DNA of 11,849 nt from JBAQMG01 sp049302575 (GTDB lineage Bacteria > Bacillota > Desulfitobacteriia > Desulfitobacteriales > Desulfitobacteriaceae): NCBI GenBank assembly GCA_049302575.1, contig JBAQMG010000125.1, positions 1 through 11,849 of the forward strand, in the 5' to 3' direction. The notes beneath the pieces are model-generated. The model was not told where the DNA came from. It saw only the letters and a program-made list of their open reading frames with translations, and searched no databases. Position 1 is the stretch's first letter. Every line of letters starts with the position of its first letter. A program made the position numbers and the translations under genes. This document shows, in pieces, positions 1 through 6,563 of this stretch.

Positions 1-4
1 AGTA

Positions 5-88
5 TGGTGGGCAGGGATGGATTCGAACCATCGTACCTCTCGGAACAGATTTACAGTCTGTCGCCTTTAACCGCTCGGCCACCTACCC
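5..88 (-). tRNA. tRNA-Tyr (anticodon GUA)
   Basis: Read on the minus strand this folds as a complete class II tRNA. The 7-bp acceptor stem GGGTAGG/CCTGCCC has one T-G wobble, the T arm GATGG-TTCGAAT-CCATC is fully paired, and the anticodon arm ACAGA-CTGTAAA-TCTGT places GTA in the anticodon. A long variable arm is present, as expected for bacterial tRNA-Tyr, and the 3' CCA is encoded (positions 5-7). It lies 11 nt after tRNA-Thr and is almost certainly cotranscribed with it from the promoter at 191-219. The transcript continues past the left edge, so further tRNAs may follow. Confidence 0.97.
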
Positions 89-99
89 ATTAAATATTA

Positions 100-175
100 T
101 GGAGCCGACGATGGGACTCGAACCCGCAACCTGCTGATTACAAATCAGCTGCTCTGCCAATTGAGCTACATCGGC
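100..175 (-). tRNA. tRNA-Thr (anticodon UGU)
   Basis: A 76-nt cloverleaf on the minus strand. The acceptor stem is GCCGATG/CGTCGGC with one wobble, the D stem is GCTC/GAGC, and the anticodon arm GCTGA-TTTGTAA-TCAGC gives TGT, which reads ACA threonine codons. CCA is encoded at positions 100-102. One oddity is the T stem: GCGGG pairs with CCCAT, giving a G-U wobble at 49-65 and a C-A mismatch at 50-64, where a C-G pair would be usual. It is the first gene of a tRNA-Thr/tRNA-Tyr unit and starts about 9 nt after the predicted transcription start. Confidence 0.96.
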
Positions 176-190
176 ATTAGACGCTAGCAG

Positions 191-219
191 AGTATAGCAT
201 ATAAAAAACTCAATTACAA
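191..219 (-). promoter_or_regulatory. Sigma-A promoter for the tRNA-Thr/tRNA-Tyr unit
   Basis: On the minus strand TTGTAA (positions 214-219) is followed by a 17-bp spacer and TATACT (191-196), with an extended -10 TG one base upstream. Initiation about 7 nt further on would fall near 184, just before the tRNA-Thr 5' end at 175. The -35 box lies inside the A/T-rich hairpin at 203-226, so terminator and promoter share bases. The call rests on consensus match and position. Confidence 0.7.
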
Positions 220-226
220 GTTTTTT
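203..226 (-). terminator. A/T-rich hairpin after sigH, probable intrinsic terminator
   Basis: A perfect 8-bp inverted repeat, AAAAAACT and AGTTTTTT, flanks an 8-nt loop. Read on the minus strand it lies about 32 nt after the sigH stop and ends in six T residues. Only two of the eight stem pairs are G-C or C-G containing positions, so the hairpin is weak and read-through into the tRNAs is possible. The symmetric A/T flanks would also allow use on the plus strand. Confidence 0.5.
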
Positions 227-257
227 GAAAATAATTTTTAAACACTTTATGTATTTT

Positions 258-911
258 TTAATTATCTCGACGTTCTAAATACCTTTCAAGCTTTCTTTTT
301 ACTCTTTGCAAGGCATTGTCAATTGATTTCACATGACGCCGAAGATCAACCGCAATTTCCTGATAGGATTTACCTTCTAAATAGGCCATTAAAACTTTCC
401 ATTCCAAGGAACTTAAGATTTCTCCCATCTTTTCCTCAATATCGTCGAATTCCTCCCGACTAATGATTAATTCCTCCGGGTCAGTAATTCTGGTACCAGA
501 AATCACATCCAAAAGAGTGCGATCAGAATCCTCATCATAGATCGGCTTATTCAAAGATACATAAGAATTGAGTGGGATATGTTTTTGTCGAGTCGCTGTT
601 TTTATTGCCGTAATAATTTGCCTAGTGATACACAATTCTGCAAAAGCCCGAAAGGAAGAAAGCTTATCGCCCCTAAAGTCACGAATGGCTTTATATAAAC
701 CAATCATCCCTTCCTGAATGATATCCTCACGATCAGCTCCGATCAAAAAGTAAGAGCGAGCCTTAGCCCTAACAAAGTTCTTATACTTATTGATCAAGTG
801 TTCCAGCGATGCGGCATCGCCCTCTTTAGCCAGCTCGACAACCTCTTCGTCGATTATAACTTCGATTATTTCACATCCTGCCAGCACTTCAGGTTGGGCG
901 CTAAAACTCAA
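258..911 (-). CDS. sigH: RNA polymerase sporulation sigma factor SigH
   Basis: Sigma-70 family factor of the SigH (Spo0H) type, which directs transition-phase and early sporulation genes in Firmicutes. Region 2 is very highly conserved (NFVRAKARSYFLIGADREDI, then FAELCITRQIITAIKTATRQ), and region 4 carries the helix-turn-helix ending in RHVKSIDNALQRVKRKLE. I place the start at the TTG at 911. It is preceded by the SD-like GGGGGG with a 6-nt spacer and yields 217 aa, close to the 218 aa of the B. subtilis protein. A longer reading from TTG at 974 adds 21 unconserved residues and would begin at the predicted transcription start, so it is unlikely. The gene has its own sigma-A promoter at 980-1009 in the rlmB 3' end and is followed by a hairpin at 203-226. 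Its presence implies an endospore-forming lineage. Confidence 0.96.
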   Translation of the reverse strand: MSFSAQPEVLAGCEIIEVIIDEEVVELAKEGDAASLEHLINKYKNFVRAKARSYFLIGADREDIIQEGMIGLYKAIRDFRGDKLSSFRAFAELCITRQIITAIKTATRQKHIPLNSYVSLNKPIYDEDSDRTLLDVISGTRITDPEELIISREEFDDIEEKMGEILSSLEWKVLMAYLEGKSYQEIAVDLRRHVKSIDNALQRVKRKLERYLERRDN

Positions 912-979
912 ACTGATCCCCCCTGTATCATGGTGATCAAAATCGCATATTTTTATGCTCTTTGTCCATAACAATTACT

Positions 980-1009
980 ATTATACTCGACGTTAAAGAA
1001 GAGCGTCAA
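980..1009 (-). promoter_or_regulatory. Sigma-A promoter for sigH
   Basis: On the minus strand TTGACG (1004-1009), an 18-bp spacer and a perfect TATAAT (980-985) overlap the last codons and stop of rlmB. Initiation near 973 would give a leader of about 60 nt before the TTG start at 911, and would leave the upstream TTG at 974 without a leader. sigH can therefore be transcribed independently of the long operon. B. subtilis sigH likewise has its own sigma-A promoter. Confidence 0.75.
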
Positions 1010-1772
1010 GGTGAAGTTTCGAGTGGTCTGTACTCCCCAGCCCTTTTCTCTGGCGTAAAGTCTCATAAAGTAAAACTGATCCAGCAACGCTGGCATTCAA
1101 AGAGCTGATTTTACCACACATAGGTAAGCTAATAAGCTCGTCACAAATTTCTTTGATTAGGCGACTTAACCCTTTCCCCTCACCGCCTATGACCAAGACG
1201 CGTGGTCCCCTCAGATCAGTCTTAAAGGCTTCAACTCCTCCAGCTTCCGCCCCTGAAACCCAACAGCCCTCTTTCTTAAGTTGCTTTAAAGCCTGTACTA
1301 GATTACTGACTCGAGCAACCAAAACATGTTCTACTGCTCCAGCAGAAGCTTTGGCGACAATGCCAGTCAGAGCAGCACTTCGACGCCTAGGTATAACCAC
1401 TCCGTGAACCCCAACTGCATCCGCTGTTCTTAGCATAGCTCCCAAGTTATAGGGATCTTCAATTTCATCTAAAACTAAGATTAGAGGATCCTCTTGCTTT
1501 TCTCGTGCTAAATTCATAATATCTTCAAGGCTAGAGTATTCACGTGCGGCGATATAGGCCAAAACTCCCTGGTGCACTCCTTGTTCACTCAGTCTTTCCA
1601 GAGTAACACGATCAACAAACTGAAAAGGTATGCCCCGCTCTCTTAAAATAGAAATTATATCTTGGTTTCTCCTATTTTGGGCTTCTGTCAGAAAAAGTAC
1701 TTTATTGATCGGTTTTCCACCCTTCAAAAGTTCACTTACAGAATTTCGCCCGTAAACAATTTCCTCGTTCAT
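993..1772 (-). CDS. rlmB: 23S rRNA (guanosine-2'-O-)-methyltransferase RlmB, SpoU/TrmH family
   Basis: SPOUT-class methyltransferase that uses SAM to 2'-O-methylate G2251 (E. coli numbering) in the 23S rRNA peptidyltransferase P loop. The N-terminal substrate-binding domain begins VYGRNSVSELL. SpoU motif 1 is seen in LDEIEDPYNLGAMLRTADA, motif 2 in VIGGEGKGLS, and motif 3 in LPMCGKISSLNASVAGSVLL, which form the trefoil-knot SAM site. I prefer the ATG at 1772 (259 aa) because GGGAA lies 9 nt upstream. A GTG at 1781 would start directly against that SD. The SD itself touches the stop codon of the SIR2-SLOG gene only a few bases upstream, so translation may be coupled. No yacP/rae1 homologue separates it from sigH, unlike B. 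subtilis. Confidence 0.95.
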   Translation of the reverse strand: MNEEIVYGRNSVSELLKGGKPINKVLFLTEAQNRRNQDIISILRERGIPFQFVDRVTLERLSEQGVHQGVLAYIAAREYSSLEDIMNLAREKQEDPLILVLDEIEDPYNLGAMLRTADAVGVHGVVIPRRRSAALTGIVAKASAGAVEHVLVARVSNLVQALKQLKKEGCWVSGAEAGGVEAFKTDLRGPRVLVIGGEGKGLSRLIKEICDELISLPMCGKISSLNASVAGSVLLYETLRQRKGLGSTDHSKLHLDALL

Positions 1773-1786
1773 ATTTCTCACTTCCC

Positions 1787-3145
1787 TTATTCGCCTAAAA
1801 TCCTAGCAACACATTCTAAGACATCTTTAACGGTTACTGAAAAGTCACTTAATTTAATCAAGTACTCTGGAGCACTTTCCCGTAAAAAGCTGATAACTTC
1901 CTCATCAGTCATTAATTCTTTGACCAAATCACTCTCTTTATTTGTTTCCACAGTAAAAATAGGTATTATCTTGCAATTCAGGGAATGTGCGACTTCAATC
2001 TCCGCTTTGGTCACAGTTTCTCCATCGAATACTAAAACAATTTGAGTAGAACTTAGGAGTCGAGAACGCCACTTCTTTAAAAGCGGTAACAATTTACGAT
2101 TATCCGAGAGGCGCGGATCAACTGCATAGGGATTAGGGAAGGTGCGCAAACGTGTATTTACATCAATCTTCTGATTAATGCATTCTTCGGCAAAGGCGGA
2201 AACCACCATGTTACTTATCCCCGCAGCTTGCCCACTAATCAAGGTCAAATCCTTCAAAGAAGCCAGTTCTTTCCCTAAATCTCTGGCAACTTGACCGCCT
2301 CTCTCTTGTAAAGAACCTACAACATAGACAGTTTTACCTCTTGATTTTTGACCAATAAATAAAAGGATTTCCTCTAACTCTTTCCATTTATCGATCAAAA
2401 CACAGGAAATGCCCACGCGTTTAAGATTATTACACCACAAATCCTGCCGCCGTCTTTTTTCAGGATCCTTTTCTTTTTTTAGTACCATAAAATGTTGTTG
2501 AGTAGCCTTACCAGAAAGGCGTCTTGCTTCAACCATAATATTATTCAGATCTGGATCCCTATAACTATAACCGATAAACAAAAAAGTCTTCTTTAACAAA
2601 TCATTCTTAAGACGTACCGTTGTCGCTGGACGATTAATAAAGAAATCTTCGTAGTCCTCCTGAGTAATCACAATATCCTCGTGGGTTGAACTTTTAATAC
2701 AACCGTGCATTTTGATTATTTCAACTTGATACTCTGAAACTTTTCTGGCAATATCCTTATCGCTAACCTTGACATCGATTGAAAATTCTCCAAAAGCATG
2801 TTCGAGAAACGTATCATAATTAGTAGTCCAAATGGTAGACACATTGATTAGTCTAAGAAGGTGGTGATATTCGTTTAAAGAGTACTCCATTGTTAATACT
2901 TCAGTAATTTCGTTAATTAATGGTCCTCGATTACCAACATGGGAATTAACAATATATTGGGAAATCAAAGCAAAATCGTCGGTATCATTGTTGGGACTTA
3001 TCCCCAGTTCAGCCGCTAAAGGTTTAAGTAATTCATACCAGCCGATGCCACACGACGGCAAAGAAATACCAGTCCCGACAAAAATTGTCGCTCGGTTCTG
3101 ATATAAGGCTTCGGAAAATTTATTAATCAGAGTAAGTTTATCCAT
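1787..3145 (-). CDS. ThsA-like SIR2-SLOG NADase (Thoeris-type defence effector), apparently without ThsB
   Basis: 452 aa with two domains. Residues ~1-265 form a SIR2 domain with a GTGIS nucleotide-binding loop (24-28, in place of GAGxS), TTNYD (107-111, Asn109), KMHG (145-148, His147) and FIGYSYRDPDL (190-200). Asn109 and His147 correspond to the catalytic Asn/His pair of B. cereus ThsA. Residues ~270-450 form a Rossmann-like SLOG domain: VYVVGS (273-278), LISGQAAGIS (302-311), RLRTFPNPYA (332-341) and KAEIEVA (380-386). The Arg in LRTFP and the Glu in AEIE match positions that, as I recall, bind cyclic ADP-ribose isomers in ThsA. In known Thoeris systems a TIR protein, ThsB, makes that signal after phage infection and ThsA then depletes NAD+. 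No TIR gene is in this window. The gene lies between thyX and rlmB, with only a weak GGGGT ribosome site 8 nt before its ATG. Domain assignment is strong; the defence role is inferred. Confidence 0.85.
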   Translation of the reverse strand: MDKLTLINKFSEALYQNRATIFVGTGISLPSCGIGWYELLKPLAAELGISPNNDTDDFALISQYIVNSHVGNRGPLINEITEVLTMEYSLNEYHHLLRLINVSTIWTTNYDTFLEHAFGEFSIDVKVSDKDIARKVSEYQVEIIKMHGCIKSSTHEDIVITQEDYEDFFINRPATTVRLKNDLLKKTFLFIGYSYRDPDLNNIMVEARRLSGKATQQHFMVLKKEKDPEKRRRQDLWCNNLKRVGISCVLIDKWKELEEILLFIGQKSRGKTVYVVGSLQERGGQVARDLGKELASLKDLTLISGQAAGISNMVVSAFAEECINQKIDVNTRLRTFPNPYAVDPRLSDNRKLLPLLKKWRSRLLSSTQIVLVFDGETVTKAEIEVAHSLNCKIIPIFTVETNKESDLVKELMTDEEVISFLRESAPEYLIKLSDFSVTVKDVLECVARILGE

Positions 3146-3164
3146 TCTCAGATACCCCGGTAAT

Positions 3165-3220
3165 GTTTAATTCATAATTCATAATTCATAATGCACAATT
3201 CATGCCTAATTGTTAATTGT
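3165..3220. repeat. Tract of eight in-phase 7-bp repeats (TCATAAT / TAATTGT type)
   Basis: On the plus strand the 56 bases divide exactly into eight heptamers: GTTTAAT, three copies of TCATAAT, GCACAAT, TCATGCC and two copies of TAATTGT. The tract fills most of the gap between thyX and the ThsA-like gene and contains the last codons and TAG stop of thyX. Short A/T-rich heptamer tracts of this kind are known from some bacterial genomes and their role is unclear. A second tract of a different sequence lies at 8608-8697. Confidence 0.85.
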
Positions 3221-4042
3221 TGGCGATTTTGTTGCTGCTTTAAGTATTTCCAAGGCCTTTTGTTTTATAATAATCTTCCCTTTGCAGCGCTCATTTTGCA
3301 TTTCATTTTCCGGGCAATAACCTAATACCTTACAATTTGGCCCAGCATTTTGAAATAAATCCGGAGCGGTTTTCTTACATATTTTCAACATCTTATTAGC
3401 TAGATCTCGGATCTCCGCTTGAGCATTATTACAACAACGAACAGTAAACCAGTCCATTAAAGCATGAGCATTCATCCCTATAATAGCCTTGAATTCCGTA
3501 GCCTGTGGTTTCAAATAGCGCAAGTCTTCTTCTGGAAGACCATCCGCAATTCCTTTTTCGTACCATCCCTCAATTATACTCATAATTTGATCAGCATCAA
3601 CACTATAGTGAACGGCTACTTCTCCCACAGGTAAATAGTTTTCTAAAGGTGTACCATCTTCCAAGGTAATCAAATTTACTGGCAAAGAACACTGATACTT
3701 AGTTTCTTCAATCTGCTTGGGAATAACTATTTCAAACGATCTTTTGCCAGCTTTATCCGCTCTTCCCGTTTTAATCATATAGGAGGCTAACCTTTTCCTG
3801 ACAAGTTGTACCTCCGTGACCCTCGAATAACCTTCGATCCCAAATATAAAAAAGTCAAATTCGATAGCTGCTTTGTGCCCGCTTTCGACAATTTTAAGCA
3901 CTAATTCTCGTGAATAAGGTGTCGATACTATTTCCTCAAGTGATCTTTCCGACCTAATAAAGCGGGCTGCAATATCAGTAAAAATTTTCCCACCACCAGC
4001 AATCAACTCTACTTTACCTTCACCAACATATCTTTTTTTCAT
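3206..4042 (-). CDS. thyX: Divergent ThyX-like (flavin-dependent thymidylate synthase family) protein
   Basis: ThyX enzymes make dTMP from dUMP with FAD, NAD(P)H and methylenetetrahydrofolate. The C-terminal half is clearly ThyX: KPQATEFKAIIGMNAHALMD (178-197), FTVRCCNNAQAEIRDLA (199-215), and a tail with NAGPNC and CPE and cysteines at 237, 243 and 253. The N-terminal half is divergent. The signature RHRxxSxNExSxR appears as R82-K-R-L-A-S-Y-M-I-K-T92-G-R94, so His is Lys, Asn-Glu is Met-Ile, and the second Ser is Thr. The upstream SGHxxxxEH appears as SGHKAAIEFD. Length is 278 aa, slightly above the usual ~220-250. The gene starts 3 nt after the mrnC stop, its usual neighbour in clostridia, and its stop lies in a heptamer repeat. 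Whether it still makes dTMP is uncertain; a subfamily with another role is possible. Confidence 0.8.
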   Translation of the reverse strand: MKKRYVGEGKVELIAGGGKIFTDIAARFIRSERSLEEIVSTPYSRELVLKIVESGHKAAIEFDFFIFGIEGYSRVTEVQLVRKRLASYMIKTGRADKAGKRSFEIVIPKQIEETKYQCSLPVNLITLEDGTPLENYLPVGEVAVHYSVDADQIMSIIEGWYEKGIADGLPEEDLRYLKPQATEFKAIIGMNAHALMDWFTVRCCNNAQAEIRDLANKMLKICKKTAPDLFQNAGPNCKVLGYCPENEMQNERCKGKIIIKQKALEILKAATKSPTINN

Positions 4043-4045
4043 CCC

Positions 4046-4441
4046 TCAGCCCCCACCTAGAAATTCTTCAACTTGTGCAAAAGCCCAATGCATGCGTTCT
4101 AACTGACCTTCTAACTGCCAATATCCCACTAAGCACTCAAAGGCTGTCGCATGACGATAGGTGATCACATCGACATTCTTAGGGTGACTACCTTTGGCAT
4201 TTCTCCCTCGTAATACAACCTGCTGTTCAATATCATTTAACTCCGGCATCAACCTATGAAGAATCTGCGCTTGCGTGCTAGCCCTAACGTACTCAATCGC
4301 AACCTTATGAAGTTCTCGAACTTTCTCATGGCCTTGACTTAGCAAATGTGTCCTCACCCAGAGTTCGTAAACTGCATCTCCTAAATAAGCCATTGTTAGG
4401 GCATTAATTTCCTGCCAAGGTTTACTCACTTTACCTTCCAC
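4046..4441 (-). CDS. mrnC: Mini-ribonuclease III (MrnC)
   Basis: Dimeric RNase III-like enzyme lacking the double-stranded RNA-binding domain; in B. subtilis it matures 23S rRNA ends. The catalytic domain shows AYLGDAVYE (Asp22 in the active site), the RGRNAKG segment, and TYRHATAFECLVGYWQL with the second acidic site. The length of 131 aa fits the family. Two GTG starts are possible. The one at 4441 has AGGGA with a 5-nt spacer. The one at 4429 overlaps the cysS stop as GTGA and has GGAAGG only 4 nt upstream. Either way the gene overlaps the cysS end, and thyX follows after 3 nt, indicating tight cotranslation. Confidence 0.94.
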   Translation of the reverse strand: MEGKVSKPWQEINALTMAYLGDAVYELWVRTHLLSQGHEKVRELHKVAIEYVRASTQAQILHRLMPELNDIEQQVVLRGRNAKGSHPKNVDVITYRHATAFECLVGYWQLEGQLERMHWAFAQVEEFLGGG

Positions 4442-5889
4442 CGTGTTCCCTGTGGAGTATCCTCAATCACAACATTAATCTCCTTTAGGGCGTCACGAAT
4501 AAGATCAGCCGTTTCCCAATCTTTCTTTTGACGTGAACGATTTCTAACCTTAACCAATATCTCCATTACTGAAGATAAAATCTTGTCATTACTGACCTCA
4601 GCCAGTGCTTTTGCTGGAGTAGGGTTAGCCAAGTCAAAGCCCAATACACCCGCAAGTTCTAAAAGTGTTTGCTGGGCAATTTTTAAACCCTTACTCTCAA
4701 GTTCCGTTGCACCAAGATTTGAATTAATAACTTTGGCTAATTCGAAAAGACTGGCATAGGCCAAAGAAGAATTAAAATCATCATCCATAGCTTTAACAAA
4801 ATCTCCACGTGCTTGATTAGCAGCCTTGGTTAACACACTACCTTCGGCTTGATTCACTTCAGTTAGATTTGAATTTGATCTAACATTTACTCTATTGAGA
4901 GCCTCAGTTAACAACCTAACACTCGTTTGTAGTCGTTCCAGCCCCTTTTGAGCCTCAGTAAGCTTGTGATCATCAAAGTCCAACAGACTTCGATAATGTG
5001 TGCCGAGTAAATAGAAACGCATAACTTCACCTGGAAAATGCTCTAATAACTCTCTTACCGTAAAAAAGTTTCCTAGCGACTTAGACATCTTTTCTTGGTT
5101 AACCGTCAAAAAGGCCGTATGCATCCAATAATTAGCAAACTTTTCACCGCGCAAATACCCTTCAGATTGAGCTATTTCATTTTCATGATGAGGGAATACC
5201 AAATCACCTCCGCCACCATGTATATCAAATCCAGCTCCTAAATACTTGAGTGCCATCGCACTACATTCAATATGCCAACCAGGGCGCCCCATTCCCCATG
5301 GACTCCCCCAGGCTGGCTCGCCTGGTTTAGCTGCTTTCCAAAGGGCAAAATCCATAGGGTACTGCTTCCGTTCATCAACCTCAACCCGAGCTCCTGCCTG
5401 CATATCTTCTAAATTCCGTCCAGACAACTTGCCGTACCCTGGAAAAAGGTTGACCGAGAAATATACATCTCCGTCTACGACATAAGCTAACCCTACGTCC
5501 AATAAACCCTGAATGATTTCCAGCATTTCTGAAATATGCTCGGTTGCTTTGGGGTGGACTGTTGCTGGAAGGATATTTAAAGCTTTAGCGTCTATATAAT
5601 ATTCATCGATATATTTCTGTGCTAAGGCTAAAGCATTCATACCCTCAACATTGGCTCGTTTGATTATTTTATCATCGACATCGGTAAAATTCTGTACATA
5701 ATTAACCTCATATCCTCTATAGATAAGATAACGGCGAATCATATCAAAAGCCACTAACATTCGAGCATTGCCCAAATGGAAAAAGTTATAAGTTGTAGGT
5801 CCACAGGCATAAATCCCTACTTTACCACTCTGAACGGGGTTAAACTCTTCCTTTTGACGGGTCATGGTGTTGAATAATTTCAGCGACAT
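4426..5889 (-). CDS. cysS: Cysteinyl-tRNA synthetase
   Basis: Class I synthetase that charges tRNA-Cys. From the start chosen here the protein is 487 aa. The ATP-site HIGH-type motif is HLGN (38-41) and the second signature is KMSKS (267-271). The zinc ligands that read cysteine are Cys29, Cys209, His234 and Glu238, the same numbers as in E. coli CysRS. The start is ATG 5889 because AAGGAGG lies 9 nt upstream; an in-frame ATG at 5910 adds seven unconserved residues. That SD and start lie inside the cysE reading frame, giving a 50-nt overlap with cysE. Together cysE and cysS link cysteine synthesis to its use in translation, as in the gltX-cysE-cysS order of B. subtilis. Confidence 0.97.
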   Translation of the reverse strand: MSLKLFNTMTRQKEEFNPVQSGKVGIYACGPTTYNFFHLGNARMLVAFDMIRRYLIYRGYEVNYVQNFTDVDDKIIKRANVEGMNALALAQKYIDEYYIDAKALNILPATVHPKATEHISEMLEIIQGLLDVGLAYVVDGDVYFSVNLFPGYGKLSGRNLEDMQAGARVEVDERKQYPMDFALWKAAKPGEPAWGSPWGMGRPGWHIECSAMALKYLGAGFDIHGGGGDLVFPHHENEIAQSEGYLRGEKFANYWMHTAFLTVNQEKMSKSLGNFFTVRELLEHFPGEVMRFYLLGTHYRSLLDFDDHKLTEAQKGLERLQTSVRLLTEALNRVNVRSNSNLTEVNQAEGSVLTKAANQARGDFVKAMDDDFNSSLAYASLFELAKVINSNLGATELESKGLKIAQQTLLELAGVLGFDLANPTPAKALAEVSNDKILSSVMEILVKVRNRSRQKKDWETADLIRDALKEINVVIEDTPQGTRWKVK

Positions 5890-6532
5890 TAATTCGACCC
5901 TCCTTTTCATTCAAACGATGCTCTAAATATTCTACACGATGCATCAGACAATCAATCATTTCGATTACAGGATCTGGCAATTCATCATGCCGAAAATCCG
6001 ACCCTTTTACCGGTATTCCTCGATGAATGACCACTCGACCTGGTACGCCAACTACAGTTGTCTCATTAGGGATAGCCTTATTCACAACAGATCCTGCACC
6101 GATCTTCACATTATCCCCTATTTTAAAAGAGCCTAGGATCTTGGCACCCGATCCAATGACCACGTTATTTCCGATGGTTGGATGACGTTTGCCTTTTTCC
6201 TTTCCAGTTCCGCCCAAGGTTACTCCTTGATAAATTGTTACATCATTACCAACTTCAGCAGTTTCTCCAATAACTACACCTGTTCCATGATCGATGAAAA
6301 ATCCCTGCCCGATCTTGGCGCCGGGATGAATCTCAATACCGGTTAAAAAACGTGAAAACTGCGAAAGCAACCGAGGCAATATTACCAGCTTTCGTTGATA
6401 AAGCCAATGTGCCAAGCGGTGCATCGTTACAGCATGTAACCCAGGATAGCATAAAATTACTTCCCAAATACTTTTAGCTGCAGGATCTCGCTCAAAAATA
6501 ACGCGGATGTCCTGTCGAACTTGTCGAAACAA
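5840..6532 (-). CDS. cysE: Serine O-acetyltransferase
   Basis: Catalyses acetyl-CoA + L-serine to O-acetylserine, the first committed step of cysteine synthesis. The N-terminal alpha-helical domain is short (MFRQVRQDIRVIFERDPAAK onward), as in Gram-positive CysE, and leads into a left-handed beta-helix of hexapeptide repeats from about residue 65. The active-site histidines are His82 in DHGTG and His117 in KRHPTIG, and the acetyl-CoA region is GGTGKEKGKRHP. The start is TTG 6532, preceded by AGGGGGGGG with a 5-nt spacer; the G8 run is the ribosome site. Its own promoter (6607-6635) overlaps the gltX stop, and the ~70-nt leader holds a palindrome (6564-6588). I see no T-box, which controls this gene in B. 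subtilis. Confidence 0.95.
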   Translation of the reverse strand: MFRQVRQDIRVIFERDPAAKSIWEVILCYPGLHAVTMHRLAHWLYQRKLVILPRLLSQFSRFLTGIEIHPGAKIGQGFFIDHGTGVVIGETAEVGNDVTIYQGVTLGGTGKEKGKRHPTIGNNVVIGSGAKILGSFKIGDNVKIGAGSVVNKAIPNETTVVGVPGRVVIHRGIPVKGSDFRHDELPDPVIEMIDCLMHRVEYLEHRLNEKEGRINVAEIIQHHDPSKGRV

Positions 6533-6563
6533 GAGTACCCCCCCCTAACCAAACGCATTATGG

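Noticed and set aside
1153..1407. Plus-strand open frame of 84 codons opposite rlmB.
   Set aside because: It lies wholly within the conserved rlmB coding region, shows no recognisable domain, and is a typical antisense shadow.
1662..2045. Plus-strand open frame of 127 codons opposite the start of rlmB and the end of the ThsA-like gene.
   Set aside because: Low-complexity Ser/Thr/Leu composition with no domain; the opposite strand is coding on both sides.
3165..3220. CRISPR array.
   Set aside because: Units are 7 bp, contiguous, with no spacers and no cas genes; this is a short tandem repeat.
5246..5485. Plus-strand open frame opposite cysS, and similar short frames opposite cysE, ispD, yacL and carD.
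   Set aside because: All are antisense to well-conserved genes, and none shows a family motif or promoter.
6513..6528. Two TGTCGAA sequences 9 bp apart, matching the Spo0A box, at the start of cysE.
   Set aside because: They arise from repeated Arg-Gln codons (CGA CA) in the conserved-looking CysE N-terminus, and they lie inside the coding region beyond the promoter. Without other support, coincidence is more likely.
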